Source: an uncultured Rhodobacterales bacterium
Lineage (GTDB): Bacteria > Pseudomonadota > Alphaproteobacteria > Rhodobacterales > Rhodobacteraceae
DNA length: 5,991 nucleotides
Assembly (NCBI GenBank): GCA_937901055.1
Contig: CALCGO010000205.1
Coordinates: 1 to 5,991, forward strand
Reading direction: 5' to 3'
Shown piece after piece: positions 5,954 to 5,991 of this stretch (positions within the stretch are counted from its first letter, which is position 1; each line of letters begins with the position of its first letter). The notes under the pieces are model-generated. The model was not told the origin of the DNA. It made no database searches and worked only from the letters and a program-made list of their open reading frames with translations. Position numbers and translations under genes: made by a program.

Positions 5954-5991
5954 GGTGCTGGCATTACCCTATTTGCCACTGTCGCCAAATA

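Noticed and set aside
5975..5991. CACTGTCGCCAAATA near the right edge as a possible second IS end
   Set aside because: It resembles the proposed left end only loosely and in the same rather than inverted orientation, and the sequence stops before it can be tested.

Overview
The window holds one operon-like block of five genes, all on the minus strand. It looks like a pyrimidine-base uptake and deamination cassette. The likely source is an alphaproteobacterium, probably of the Rhodobacteraceae/Roseobacter group. Reasons are a moderate GC content (low-to-mid 50s percent by eye), a Tat-exported Bmp-type binding protein in a Gram-negative setting, and a decayed IS6-family transposase of a kind I associate with that group. 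The family-level placement is inference.

Layout, read right to left in the direction of transcription. Positions 5769-5991 carry the frameshifted start of an IS6-family transposase on the plus strand, facing away from the operon. Positions 5655-5768 are the operon's control region. They hold a near-perfect match to the RutR operator (5696-5711), a repeated half-site (5722-5730), a 13-base perfect palindrome (5680-5692) and a strong ribosome binding site. Then follow a Bmp-family periplasmic binding protein (4647-5654), a double-domain ABC ATPase (3099-4640), two BPD_transp_2 permeases (2060-3109 and 1111-2055), and a cytosine deaminase homologue (CodA) that starts at 1111 and runs off the left edge of the window.

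The genes are packed with a 6-base gap, an 11-base overlap, a 4-base gap and a 1-base overlap (TAATG), so they are very likely co-transcribed and partly translationally coupled. The first four form a complete importer of the Bmp/nucleoside class (NupNOPQ/PnrA-like). The fifth would deaminate the imported base in the cytoplasm.

The most interesting point is that the deaminase aligns without gaps (constant offset of 5) to the active-site residues of E. coli CodA, but has Cys309 where CodA has Asp314. Loss of that aspartate is the published signature that led to bacterial 5-methylcytosine deaminases. Together with the RutR-like operator, this suggests a pyrimidine-regulated system for taking up and deaminating cytosine or 5-methylcytosine. 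The substrate assignment is inference; the families, gene order and residues are seen directly.
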